Source of the DNA: Natrinema salsiterrestre
GTDB taxonomy: Archaea > Halobacteriota > Halobacteria > Halobacteriales > Natrialbaceae
Length of the DNA: 64,000 nt
Reading direction: 5' to 3'
NCBI RefSeq assembly: GCF_029502005.1
Contig: NZ_JAMQOT010000007.1
Location: 62,001-126,000, forward strand
The translations under genes and the position numbers were made by a program. Under the pieces are notes generated by a model, which was given only the letters and a program-made list of their open reading frames with translations, was not told the DNA's origin and did not search any database. Of this stretch, positions 6,552-15,177 are shown piece after piece (positions within the stretch are counted from its first letter, which is position 1; each line of letters opens with the position of its first letter).

Positions 6552-8351
6552 CTATAGAACAGTCCCGAGGAAGGAGGCAAGACGCTCGTATTTGGTTCGA
6601 ATGCTCTCGAGCGATTCGATGGAATGCCCCTCGTCCTCGAACAGCAACACCTCTGCATGTTCCCCGGACGCGGCGACGGACTCAACGAACTGCCTAGCGC
6701 CGTCGGCCAGCACCGTTCTGTCGTCCTCGCCGTGGACCACCAGAACGGGTATGTCGACCTCGTCAGCGTGACGGAGCGGACTCAGTGTATCAAAGAGTTC
6801 CTGATTCTTGGAGGGGTTGCCGTACTTGGCGACGCGCAATTCCCGGTTCTCAATCTCGAGAGACTGGACGAACTTCTCAAGATCGTAGATCCCGGCAGTA
6901 CTGATCGCTGCATCGAATACTTCCGGGGACCGGTAGGCGTTTACGAGGGCTAACAGACCACCGTGGGAGGTTCCGCTGACGACCACGTGATCGGTCTCGA
7001 CCTGCGAGCGAAGCCATTCACCGCCGGTGGCAACGTCGTCGGCGGCATCGATTCGTCTCGGACCCTCGTCGAGGTTAGCGTACTGGCGCCCGTAGCCGGT
7101 CGATCCGCGGATGTTCGGCTCGAGAACAGCGTAGCCACGTTCGATAAACCAGTGTAGGTGCGGCCGATAGCGAGGCCGACGCTGGTTTTCCGGGCCGCCG
7201 TGAACGTCCACGACGGCACCGCGAAGATCCGTTCCGACTGGTGGTCGGGTGAATAGTGCCGGAATTTCCCGACTGTCGTCGGACGTGTATCTAATCACTC
7301 GGCTGAGACGTTCGTCCGGGGTATCCATGAAGGTGTTCGAAGGACTGGGAGAACTAAGCCATCGACTCACAGTCCTAGTATCGATATCGCACACGTAAAC
7401 GGCTGAGGGAACCGTTTCGGTACTTACGGTGAGAACGAGACGGTTCCCCTCAGGCCCGAAGGCAGCATGAGTGGCGACGCCGGAGGGTAAGTCGGTCAAG
7501 GGCTGCGCTTCGACCTCCTTGTCACCCTTCAATTCGCCCACGTACACCGTCGAGATGCCATCATGGTTGACACTGTACATGAGCCGACCGGAGTCGTGGA
7601 CTCCAATGCTCTCTACGGTGTGATCGGTACGTTCGACGACTGGTGTTAGCGTCCGGTCGTCAGGGGAAAGACGTGCCGCATAGAGCCTGTCGGCCTCGTA
7701 GTCCGTAACTAGGTAGAGGTTCCGTCCCTCGGGATCCCAACCCGGGGTAACGTATCTGGCGTCCTTGATCTCGTCCGTTACGACCTGTTTCTTGCCGTTT
7801 GCCAGATCCAGCGCGACGAGACGGTGGGAGAACGAATCGTTTATTTCCTTCACGAGGACGCACTCACCGTCCGGTCTCCAGGTCAATAACCGGTGATTGT
7901 TGTACATGGGGAACTGCTCGACCGGTTCCGTGAGATCTCCCGCCGAATAGATCCGGGTCGAGTAGGTAAGCCCTTCACGGACGCTCACCGCGAACTGATC
8001 GTGTTCGGGCCCGGGGAGGATATCGAAGACGACATCGTGGTCGTCTTCGATCTGCCGTTCGCGGATCGATTCCCCGACAGACTCCCCGTCGAGGACAGCA
8101 ACCATATCCAGATATCGAATTGACGGATCCCCCCAGACCGTGTACCAGATCGTGTCCTCGTTGACCCAATCGTAGCTGCGCATGCGGTCTTCGACGCTGA
8201 CAATCTGCTCCGACGTGCGCTCATAATCCAGGTTGACGACGATACACTGGGACGATCCCCGATCGTGCTGGAGAACGGCGAGAGTTCCGTTCGGGGCTAC
8301 TGTCGGATCGACGTACGTGTCGTATTCGAAGTACTCCTTCGTAGAGGTCAT
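6552..8351 (-). CDS. S9 family (prolyl oligopeptidase-type) serine peptidase
   Basis: 599 residues: an N-terminal beta-propeller of about 340 residues (repeated blade motifs such as PDGECVLV, PEGRNLYLV, PEGNRLVLT) and a C-terminal alpha/beta hydrolase domain. Catalytic residues visible: Ser462 in GTSHGG, Asp543/544 in VHGEDDRTV, His576 in EDEGHS. No signal peptide, so cytoplasmic. Its ATG overlaps the YcaO stop by 4 bp (ATGA), making it the last gene of the coupled operon. In this context it may remove the leader or trim the modified peptide; alternatively it may degrade it as self-protection. Propeller gating fits short or unfolded peptide substrates. Confidence 0.88.
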   Translation of the reverse strand: MTSTKEYFEYDTYVDPTVAPNGTLAVLQHDRGSSQCIVVNLDYERTSEQIVSVEDRMRSYDWVNEDTIWYTVWGDPSIRYLDMVAVLDGESVGESIRERQIEDDHDVVFDILPGPEHDQFAVSVREGLTYSTRIYSAGDLTEPVEQFPMYNNHRLLTWRPDGECVLVKEINDSFSHRLVALDLANGKKQVVTDEIKDARYVTPGWDPEGRNLYLVTDYEADRLYAARLSPDDRTLTPVVERTDHTVESIGVHDSGRLMYSVNHDGISTVYVGELKGDKEVEAQPLTDLPSGVATHAAFGPEGNRLVLTVSTETVPSAVYVCDIDTRTVSRWLSSPSPSNTFMDTPDERLSRVIRYTSDDSREIPALFTRPPVGTDLRGAVVDVHGGPENQRRPRYRPHLHWFIERGYAVLEPNIRGSTGYGRQYANLDEGPRRIDAADDVATGGEWLRSQVETDHVVVSGTSHGGLLALVNAYRSPEVFDAAISTAGIYDLEKFVQSLEIENRELRVAKYGNPSKNQELFDTLSPLRHADEVDIPVLVVHGEDDRTVLADGARQFVESVAASGEHAEVLLFEDEGHSIESLESIRTKYERLASFLGTVL

Positions 8352-9598
8352 GGGTACGGATGTGGTGCAGTAGTATCGATGCGTCCGGCCAGACGGGGGT
8401 GTGCGTCCGGTGGGAACGAGGGGAGGACCAGTGGAAGGAATTCGGGAACAACGACCCTGGTGATCGTAAGTCCTGTCTCGGTTATCTCCGGCATTGTTAT
8501 GTCGAACGCAATAGGTGTGACATCGGCGGCGGCGAGTTGATCAAGCAGCCACTCCAGTTCGTTCTCTGGACCGGACCGCTCGTCGTCGAATTTGAGGGAC
8601 TCTTCCGGCCCCTGCAGCAAAAACTCGAGTTGATTGGCGTTGTCCGGATCCATATAATAATAGAGGTTATCTTCGAGATCCGTGATCGCATCAGGATCGA
8701 CTGTTTTGATAGTGGGATCGGTCCCCATCCACGACCACAGCTGTGTTACTTCGGTGAGCGATCCCTCGATCGCCGACCGGTACGTACTCGCGGCACCGCC
8801 ACAGAAGCAAGCATACGGTTTCTCCCGTTCGGTACGGTGAGCGAGACACCCGATGATCGGGACCTCGAGTTCCGTCTCGTATTCGAGCAAGTGACAGACG
8901 ACGCGTTCGTTCTCGGTCGGCATTCCGTCGACGTGAAGTTGCCGGGGAACGGACCGGGTGAACCAGGTCTCGACGAAGGCGTGCCGTTCGATCACCTCGT
9001 AGAGCGAGCACAGGAGAGCCTGATGTTGCGTTTCGTGACAGGCGAGCCCGTTGGTCGTCGGCGGGACAATGGGATAGTCCTGCTCGCGCAGTGCCGACTG
9101 CCAGAGAACTAGCTCGACCGGGAGATAGGTATCGTCGCCGGTGAGAAGGTTCTGTCCTCGAATCCAGCGACGAGTGGCAGTCTTGTCGAACGCATCCAGA
9201 CCGTACCCACAATCGATCAACCGCTCTCGCTCGGTCTGGGAGTAGAAGTGCAGCCACTTCGGATCGATCATATCGTGTTCCGCTGCCAGGCACTCGTATG
9301 ATGCGGTCTCGAGCGCCGGTTCTGCGGCCAGCACCTGGTACCGCTCGACGAGTTCTCCAAGGTAGCTTACAGCGGACTGTGAAGGGGTCGAACCTTTCCC
9401 CATCGCTCGCATTGATCCTGCATTGGGCTGGGCAGCCATCCGACCGAGGTCGGCCTTTTCGCCGCTGACGACGTGCCCCCCCGACGGAACCTCGCGCTCA
9501 AGCAGACGGTAGTGCAGGTCGGTACACAACCCGGTCTTGCTCCCCAGCATTCGGGCCAGAGTGCCGGTAATCAGTCCTTCCTGTTCGTGTTCAATCAT
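8348..9598 (-). CDS. YcaO-type cyclodehydratase (D protein), canonical PxPxP end
   Basis: 416 residues, YcaO superfamily. The ATP-binding glutamates and arginines are visible in three places: SYLGELVER (78-86), LYEVIERHAF (199-208) and LTEVTQ (281-286); TTNGLACH (181-188) is another family block. The protein ends in PHPYP, the PxPxP motif known from azoline-forming YcaO proteins. It would phosphorylate the peptide amide after Cys/Ser attack and so form azoline rings with the C protein. The start overlaps the C-protein stop by 8 bp and the end overlaps the peptidase start by 4 bp. About the length expected of a stand-alone D protein. Confidence 0.93.
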   Translation of the reverse strand: MIEHEQEGLITGTLARMLGSKTGLCTDLHYRLLEREVPSGGHVVSGEKADLGRMAAQPNAGSMRAMGKGSTPSQSAVSYLGELVERYQVLAAEPALETASYECLAAEHDMIDPKWLHFYSQTERERLIDCGYGLDAFDKTATRRWIRGQNLLTGDDTYLPVELVLWQSALREQDYPIVPPTTNGLACHETQHQALLCSLYEVIERHAFVETWFTRSVPRQLHVDGMPTENERVVCHLLEYETELEVPIIGCLAHRTEREKPYACFCGGAASTYRSAIEGSLTEVTQLWSWMGTDPTIKTVDPDAITDLEDNLYYYMDPDNANQLEFLLQGPEESLKFDDERSGPENELEWLLDQLAAADVTPIAFDITMPEITETGLTITRVVVPEFLPLVLPSFPPDAHPRLAGRIDTTAPHPYP

Positions 9599-10613
9599 CT
9601 TTGATGGCCTGGAAATCGATCAACCGTTGCCAGTCCTCGTGCTTGACGCCACAGACGTCACATCGCGGCATCTTTAGCACCTCGTTGGTTTCGAGGTCCA
9701 TACTAAGCAGGTCCACGTCGAGGGTGCGACCGACGACGTACCCGTGGCCGGTAAGTAACTGTGTCGTGGCTTCTTTGGAGACGAGACCGGCGAGAAGTCG
9801 TTCATGAGCCGGGAGGTGAATGTTTTGGCGCTCTGTCGTGCTCTCGACGTAGGCCCGGTAGCTGTCCAGGTTGTCCTGAAACGACTGCCATCGCTTGAGT
9901 AGACACAGGAGACACGGGCTTTCACCGGGTACGATAGTTGGGCCGAGAATCGCCTCGAGACCCAGAAGCTGGGCGACAGTCAGTGGAGTTTCCGTCTCCA
10001 CCGCGGTTTCGTTCACCCGCTTTGCGATTCCCATGCCGGGAGCGTCATCGAGGTAGAGAGCGTACTCGACCGATGAAATGAGTGCGTCAATTTCTCCCTC
10101 GAATGCCGTGATATTCTCCGATTCAGTGGCGGAATCAGTGTCGCCGACAGTTTTGACCCGTACGTCCTCGACGCCGGTGCGAGCGAGATCTTCAGCGACC
10201 ATTTCACCGAGTCGTCCCCGCGCTACGATACCGACTGACGTCTGCCGAAGAGTGTCGAGCTCATCGGCCGAAACGTTTCCGTCGACGACACTAAAACTCC
10301 AGAGGCGATCCGGATCGTGATCGCTAACGTCGACGAGAGCACGATCGTCGTGGAGTTGCTCAAGGATCGTACGGATCTGAACCCGGTACTCCGGATCGAA
10401 GTTCTCGAGAATCTCCGCCACGGTGTGGGTACCGTCGAGGTAGTCGCACAGTTCGCCGACCACACCCTCTCCGTCCGAGTCTCGAATAGTATGTCGCGCC
10501 CCAACGAACGGCCCGACACGGAGTTCGAACTCGTCCGGTGAGATCCGAAGCGGTACGAAGATCGGATTGATCGATAGACGCTTGTGCTCGAATTCAGTTT
10601 CCATTGTCGTCAC
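9591..10613 (-). CDS. ThiF/E1-like C protein with RRE domain (cyclodehydratase partner)
   Basis: 340 residues. Residues about 10-95 resemble a PqqD-like RiPP recognition element (winged helix that binds the leader), and the rest an E1/ThiF-like domain. Two cysteine pairs, C234-x2-C237 in SPCLLCLL and C318-x2-C321 in PRCDVCG, form the expected zinc tetrad. Such proteins deliver the precursor to YcaO and stimulate it, and have no ATPase activity of their own. Here C and D are separate genes rather than fused. Its start overlaps the SagB-like gene by 20 bp. Confidence 0.88.
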   Translation of the reverse strand: MTTMETEFEHKRLSINPIFVPLRISPDEFELRVGPFVGARHTIRDSDGEGVVGELCDYLDGTHTVAEILENFDPEYRVQIRTILEQLHDDRALVDVSDHDPDRLWSFSVVDGNVSADELDTLRQTSVGIVARGRLGEMVAEDLARTGVEDVRVKTVGDTDSATESENITAFEGEIDALISSVEYALYLDDAPGMGIAKRVNETAVETETPLTVAQLLGLEAILGPTIVPGESPCLLCLLKRWQSFQDNLDSYRAYVESTTERQNIHLPAHERLLAGLVSKEATTQLLTGHGYVVGRTLDVDLLSMDLETNEVLKMPRCDVCGVKHEDWQRLIDFQAIKDD

Positions 10614-11508
10614 CTCCAGAGGCAGGAGTACCGAACAGGATACCGTAGATCGTCGACTCGTCTACTCCATTGACCCCTAGGAACGGATCGACTCGACTTT
10701 CGTCGAGGCCGCCGCTGTTGCAGGTACCATAGCCCAGAGCTGTCGCAACTAGTTGGAGATTTTGAGCGAGGTGCCCTGCTTCCAACAGCGTGAACCGATA
10801 ACCCCGGGGCCCGTATTTAATCTTGTTTTTCCAGAAAGAACCTGTCAGGACGAAAAGAACAGAAACACGATCGAAACTGAGAGTGTCTCCCCCCGTAAAG
10901 GTCTGCACGTGTTCGACCAGCTCTCCGCGCTCCATCTGTTTAACCGTGCGGAGACCGTGTTCCGATGCCTCGTAGTAGTAGACCCCGGTGTTAAGATCGT
11001 CGCCATCGAGCAGGATGACGTACGGCTCGACTGGATACAGGCCCCCGGCAGACGGGTACCCGCGACCACGGACCTCTACGTCGTTTACCGATGCAAGTGT
11101 GTCGCCTACAGGTCCACAACCGTACCACAGGACCCTGCTTAACGATTCTGCAGTAATCGGATCCCGCTTGAAGGTTCGAACCGATTGGCGAGCGTTTATG
11201 ACGTCACTGAGGGAGTGTTCGAGTGGTTCCGGCTCAGGCAGGTCGATCAGTGGTCGGTCGACTCGTTTTGCGCTCGGGTTGTATATCCCATTGTTCTTTT
11301 CGGAAATCTGGGAAAAGTGTTCGATTGACCGTACGAACTTGGGGTTCACTTGCTGAACTTTTGTATTCTCGTGGAATATTTCAGATATATCTCCAACCAG
11401 GTTCTCTTTCCGGCTAAAATCTTGGAAATAGTTGTCCGTCCGTATCGTATGGCGGTTTAGTTCCAGCGATATATTTTTAAGATCTTGCACTATTGATGTT
11501 TGTTCCAT
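10594..11508 (-). CDS. SagB-type FMN-dependent azoline dehydrogenase
   Basis: 304 residues of the nitroreductase-like fold. RQSVRTFKRDP (107-117) and YPSAGGLYPVEP (151-162) are the flavin-binding signatures typical of SagB/ThcOx-like enzymes, which oxidise azolines to azoles. The N-terminal 90 residues are a helical extension common in this group. First gene of the coupled operon SagB - C - D - S9 peptidase. A TATA element ttttaaata-like at 11532-11541 lies 24-33 nt before the ATG, so the transcript is probably leaderless. Its presence implies that the product has aromatic thiazoles or oxazoles rather than only azolines. Confidence 0.9.
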   Translation of the reverse strand: MEQTSIVQDLKNISLELNRHTIRTDNYFQDFSRKENLVGDISEIFHENTKVQQVNPKFVRSIEHFSQISEKNNGIYNPSAKRVDRPLIDLPEPEPLEHSLSDVINARQSVRTFKRDPITAESLSRVLWYGCGPVGDTLASVNDVEVRGRGYPSAGGLYPVEPYVILLDGDDLNTGVYYYEASEHGLRTVKQMERGELVEHVQTFTGGDTLSFDRVSVLFVLTGSFWKNKIKYGPRGYRFTLLEAGHLAQNLQLVATALGYGTCNSGGLDESRVDPFLGVNGVDESTIYGILFGTPASGGDDNGN

Positions 11509-11714
11509 ATATGATATACTATTAACTTACATATTTAAAAATATTGTATTTGGGATGCATAAATACCCATCACGTCGCTGCTCGTCAGCGAGGAAGCGAC
11601 CCTCGGTCACTGAGGCAACGGGCATCCTATGGGAAGAAGCGGTTTGCTCCTCACTAGCTATTGGTAGTCGCCCGTGATGATTTCGCTATTGGTGATTAAA
11701 TAAGATAATATTTG
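11509..11714 (-). promoter_or_regulatory. Promoter of the biosynthetic operon
   Basis: TATA box at 11532-11541 on the minus strand. Upstream the segment contains a small hairpin cgctg-ctcgt-cagcg near 11577-11591 and a 32-codon ORF of no recognisable type. The gap separates the operon from the APH-type kinase gene, which ends at 11715. Confidence 0.55.
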
Positions 11715-12755
11715 TTAGTCTAGTAACTTGACCGATGTGATCAGATCGGACAGGCACTGCAGATTATGTTCCCGTACGTACTCGGGGGCCTGCGGGAATC
11801 TATTCATAAACGCGAGTCGAGTTACGAGACGATAGAGCAAATATCGACGGTGAAATGCTGGATCGTCGCGATCGAGTGAACGCACCGATTCGTAGCCCTC
11901 GTAGAGGTGCTCTCGCACAAGCGAACGTCGCTGGTGGTCGCATCCACGCCAGCTCGAAAAGTACTGTTCGGTGAGAGCGAGTTCGTACTCGTCGTGGCCG
12001 CTTCGGACGTCTCCCCAGTCGAGGACTGCACAGGGTCGAGGCGTCTCGGGATCTAACACGAGGTTTCCAGGTCGGTAATCCTGATGCATCGGAACGGGAT
12101 CAATATCCGGAAGTCGATCCGCTTCCCGAGTTATGAACGAAGAAATATCGGCTTCGATAGATCTGAGATCGTGGAGAGACAACGAGTGTAAGACACCAGT
12201 TATCCAGGAGTCCCAGTCGGCATCTCGCTCGAGGAGAGTGAGTTGATCATGTTCGGCGGTCAACGGCCCGAATCCGTCGACAGGACCGCATTGATGGATC
12301 GTCGCGAGGTGGCGACCCGCGATGTGAGAGAGTTCGGCGATCGCACTCCGATCAACTCTCGACAGGGGATCCCAGGACCGGTTCTCATCTGGACCGTATT
12401 TCAGTGACCGTCCGGAGACGTATGATAGCAAAAAGAACGGCGGGATGTCGCCGTCGGGGTCCGAAACGACCTCATATACTTCCGGAATTGGCAATTCCGT
12501 CGCGTGTCTGAAATATTGCGTGCACCGCGGCTCGGAACGAAAATCATCCTCGTCTGTTTGTCCAGCCGCCTTGAGGATGCACTGTCGATTCCTATCAGCT
12601 TGATCAGTAACGGTAAGCTGATACAGGATGTCCGACCCTTCCCGAATCGGTGAGGCCGTTTGCAGTGTCCAGTCTGGCATCGCAAGCGAACACAGCTTTT
12701 CGAGCGCAGAGCGATCGAACGGATCGTGATCGCGATCTCTATAGTTTGCCCGCAT
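11715..12755 (-). CDS. APH-type phosphotransferase (aminoglycoside phosphotransferase fold)
   Basis: 346 residues of the APH/choline kinase-like superfamily. The catalytic loop HQDYRPGN (H224, D226, N231) and metal-binding VLDWGD (D246) are intact, and the nucleotide-binding lobe with ILKA precedes them. Such kinases phosphorylate small molecules, often antibiotics. Set inside a LAP cluster it could give self-resistance by phosphorylating the product or a target, or act as a tailoring enzyme. It has its own promoter (tattatttaataa at 12776-12788) and is divergent from the AdkA-like kinase. Aminoglycoside specificity is not implied. Confidence 0.82.
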   Translation of the reverse strand: MRANYRDRDHDPFDRSALEKLCSLAMPDWTLQTASPIREGSDILYQLTVTDQADRNRQCILKAAGQTDEDDFRSEPRCTQYFRHATELPIPEVYEVVSDPDGDIPPFFLLSYVSGRSLKYGPDENRSWDPLSRVDRSAIAELSHIAGRHLATIHQCGPVDGFGPLTAEHDQLTLLERDADWDSWITGVLHSLSLHDLRSIEADISSFITREADRLPDIDPVPMHQDYRPGNLVLDPETPRPCAVLDWGDVRSGHDEYELALTEQYFSSWRGCDHQRRSLVREHLYEGYESVRSLDRDDPAFHRRYLLYRLVTRLAFMNRFPQAPEYVREHNLQCLSDLITSVKLLD

Positions 12756-12881
12756 AATTCAAAAAATTTAATCAGTATTATTTAATAACTTCTATTGGAC
12801 GATTGTCTCGCACCCCTTTTCTTGGAGTACCTACCTAAATATAAAATAAATATTTTTATTCACTTATATATGATGTACTGT
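12756..12881. promoter_or_regulatory. Divergent promoter region between two kinase genes
   Basis: AT-rich intergenic segment with a leftward TATA-like element at 12776-12788 for the APH-type gene and a rightward AT-rich element at about 12836-12860 for the AdkA-like gene. Confidence 0.5.
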
Positions 12882-13472
12882 ATGGAAAATCTGATTCATC
12901 TGGTCGGAGGCGCACCTGGCGTCGGGAAATCGACGATCGTAGAAGAAGTCAATAACCGGCCGGACATTGATATATTCTATGCCAGGATGGGCAATTTGAT
13001 ATACGAACTGGCAAGGGACGAAGGTCACGTTGAGAATACCAGAGATCGGATCCGACCTGCCCTGTACCGGGAACTGGGCTGCACGGTTGCAGAGAATCTT
13101 CGCAGTGACATCGACCGGAAGCACATAGTCCTTGACTGCCACTTTGTGGACTATGATGGATACGGATATATGCCAAAGATAACCGTTCCAGTTGCGAATG
13201 AACTGGCCCCCGACACGATTACTGTGATCGAGGCCCCGCCGGAGGTCGTTCCGGACAGGATCAGGGATCGAATCCGTTCGAAAGAACGTGCTGTTCCGTC
13301 CATCGAAGGGGTACAAGAGCACATGATGTTGGAGCGTCAGTATGCGGTGAGTATTTCGAACCAGGTTGGGTGCTGGTTGCGGTTGCTCAACAACGAAAAC
13401 AGTACGGTTGAGAGCACAGCGGAGTCGTTCGCGAGAAGTATCGTATCGTATTCGCGGATATTCGAGTACTAG
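12882..13472 (+). CDS. Archaeal adenylate kinase (AdkA)-like P-loop kinase
   Basis: 196 residues from the chosen ATG; the frame is open to 12795, but the upstream residues are non-haloarchaeal and overlie the promoter, and ATGs at 12870 and 12873 are also possible. Seen: Walker A GGAPGVGKST (K16), a central IVLDCHFVDYDGYG..P segment and a VIEAPPEVVPDRIRDR block, an order that resembles archaeal-type adenylate kinases. The only gene in the core cluster on the plus strand. Haloarchaea have a housekeeping adenylate kinase elsewhere, so this may be a dedicated or repurposed NMP kinase. Its role in the cluster is unknown. Confidence 0.65.
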   Translation: MENLIHLVGGAPGVGKSTIVEEVNNRPDIDIFYARMGNLIYELARDEGHVENTRDRIRPALYRELGCTVAENLRSDIDRKHIVLDCHFVDYDGYGYMPKITVPVANELAPDTITVIEAPPEVVPDRIRDRIRSKERAVPSIEGVQEHMMLERQYAVSISNQVGCWLRLLNNENSTVESTAESFARSIVSYSRIFEY

Positions 13473-13639
13473 TCATCCACGACGGTGTGACCGACTACTG
13501 ACCACGGACCGGTTCCCGGAGGGCATTGGATGTGGCAAGAATGCGGTTCGGCTGCCGGGAGTCCGGACCATTACCCCGGGTCCGGATGGCTGCGCTGGGT
13601 ACCCATCTTGACCTCAGCATCGGACGGTACGAGAAGAGA
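13473..13639. other. Short gap between convergent genes
   Basis: Separates the AdkA-like gene from the second YcaO gene. GC-rich, with the inverted pair ccggaccat/ccgggtccgg near 13560-13590. Only an 11-codon and a similar short ORF occur on the minus strand; neither is precursor-like. Confidence 0.4.
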
Positions 13640-14899
13640 TCACCCGTGAGGGTGGGGGTCGACTGTCTTCACTCGCCCGTTCAGACGAGGATGGGCATCG
13701 GTTGGAAACGATGGTAGCGATAGCTGCAATAGTTCCGGAATTACAACTCGCGTCACAGTCAGACCGAGCTCCTGGATATCTGGCGTTGTCAGGTCGAATC
13801 CGATAGGTGTGACTCCGTGCGATTCGAGTATGTCCAGCACGTGAGCGAGTTCCGCCTTGGGTGAGGAAAAGCCAGAGAAGTTTTCGATCCGATCGATCGA
13901 TCTCAACGGGCCGTCGAGAAGGAATTCGAGAGCATCGTAATTGTCTGGGCTCTGGTAGTATATCACGTTTGAAGTCAAATCAGTTATGTTTTGTGGATCG
14001 ATACCGCCGAGATCACCGCTGGAATGTGTCGTATGCCACGACCAACATTGCGAGGCTTCCCAGATCGCGGACCGAATCGCCTCCGGATAGGTGCTGTCGG
14101 AGGCAGCACAAAAGAAGGCATACGGCCGACTCCGTTCTGCAGAGATACCGAGACAACCGACAGTAGGAATGTTTACACCTGTCTCGAGGTTTAGCAGGTG
14201 GAAACGAACAGTCTCGTTTTCCGTTACGAATTGATCGGTTTCGAGACGGTCCGGTACTGTTCTTGTCCACCAGGTGTACATAACGGAATCACGCTCGACG
14301 AATTCGTATATCGATTCGAGTAGTGACTGTGGTAAAGTCTTGTGACAGGCCATTCCGTTCGTCGTAGCCATAAACAGCGGACGCTCGTTCACCCCCTTGT
14401 GGGGGAAAACCAGTTCGATCGGTACGTAGGTTCGGTCTCCGGATAGTAAGTTACGGCCGCATATCCACGATCGAGTCTCGAATTTATCTAGCGGATAGTA
14501 CGTCTCGTAGTGATCGAGCTGTTCACGTGTCCGCTCGCTGTAAAACTGCAGATACTCGGTATCGATCACCTCGTGCTCGGCCGAGAGTTCCTCATAGCTG
14601 GCTTCGACCCCTCTGTGGGCTCCGATATAATAAACACCCCGTTCCACTGCTTCAGCTAGCATCGTCGTTATCGACTGACGCAGTGTTGCTCCTTTCCCCA
14701 TCGCCTCGATAGAGGCGCCGGAAGCCTCGTCGTTGGTCAGATTACCGATATCTACTGTCTGACCCTGAGCAGTCTTGACCTCGATGGGCTGTCTACGGTA
14801 TGGGAGTGTGTATTCGAGGTCGGATACCAGCCCAGTCTTCTTTCCAAGGATTCTCGCTAGCGGGACAGTCACGTCGCCGTCTGTTTCGTGTTTTATCAT
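13640..14899 (-). CDS. Second YcaO-type protein with altered C-terminus
   Basis: 419 residues, collinear with the first YcaO along its whole length (same MI-HE start, LARILGKKTGL, ATTNGMACH, IYEFVERDS and IWEASQ blocks), so a paralogue. ATP-binding motifs are kept: LAEAVER (81-87), IYEFVER (197-203), E..Q near 283-286. Two changes stand out: Thr79 replaces the Ser at the first motif, and the C-terminal PxPxP reads PHPHG. It lies downstream of the ABC exporter genes, not with a C protein. It could act on the same peptide with the shared C protein, or install another modification such as macroamidine or thioamide, which other YcaO groups make. Confidence 0.85.
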   Translation of the reverse strand: MIKHETDGDVTVPLARILGKKTGLVSDLEYTLPYRRQPIEVKTAQGQTVDIGNLTNDEASGASIEAMGKGATLRQSITTMLAEAVERGVYYIGAHRGVEASYEELSAEHEVIDTEYLQFYSERTREQLDHYETYYPLDKFETRSWICGRNLLSGDRTYVPIELVFPHKGVNERPLFMATTNGMACHKTLPQSLLESIYEFVERDSVMYTWWTRTVPDRLETDQFVTENETVRFHLLNLETGVNIPTVGCLGISAERSRPYAFFCAASDSTYPEAIRSAIWEASQCWSWHTTHSSGDLGGIDPQNITDLTSNVIYYQSPDNYDALEFLLDGPLRSIDRIENFSGFSSPKAELAHVLDILESHGVTPIGFDLTTPDIQELGLTVTRVVIPELLQLSLPSFPTDAHPRLNGRVKTVDPHPHG

Positions 14900-15177
14900 A
14901 CTCCTAATCGTTCGTACTGATCGGTCGTTTTTCGGGTTAGTGGTGTGATTCTGTTGTTGAGGGGCCTACTGTGATTCCATCGACAGCGACATAGACCGAT
15001 ATCAGAGAGAGGAGACCATCGTGAAATTCCTGTCGTCGGAGATTCCCACCGGTGACCGAGAGTATCACGTGAACCGTCAAGAGTGTTGGTGCGAGTCCCT
15101 ATTCGCCGTCGGACGGCCACGTCAATCATCTTCGAACAATTATTTCTATAGGATATACATGAATATTTCGAACTAAC
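14900..15177. other. Gap between exporter and second YcaO
   Basis: A 77-codon minus-strand frame (14896-15129) ends with a TGA overlapping the YcaO start, but its Arg-rich, acid-poor product is unlike the neighbours and may be a decayed gene or chance. I found no Cys/Ser/Gly-rich precursor here. Confidence 0.35.

Noticed and set aside
6341..6685. 114-codon minus-strand frame overlapping the S9 peptidase end
   Set aside because: No own start codon outside the peptidase and different frame; may contain decayed coding sequence but cannot be supported.
14896..15129. 77-codon frame whose stop overlaps the second YcaO start
   Set aside because: Attractive overlap but Arg-rich, acid-poor, without precursor features; only a decayed or chance ORF.
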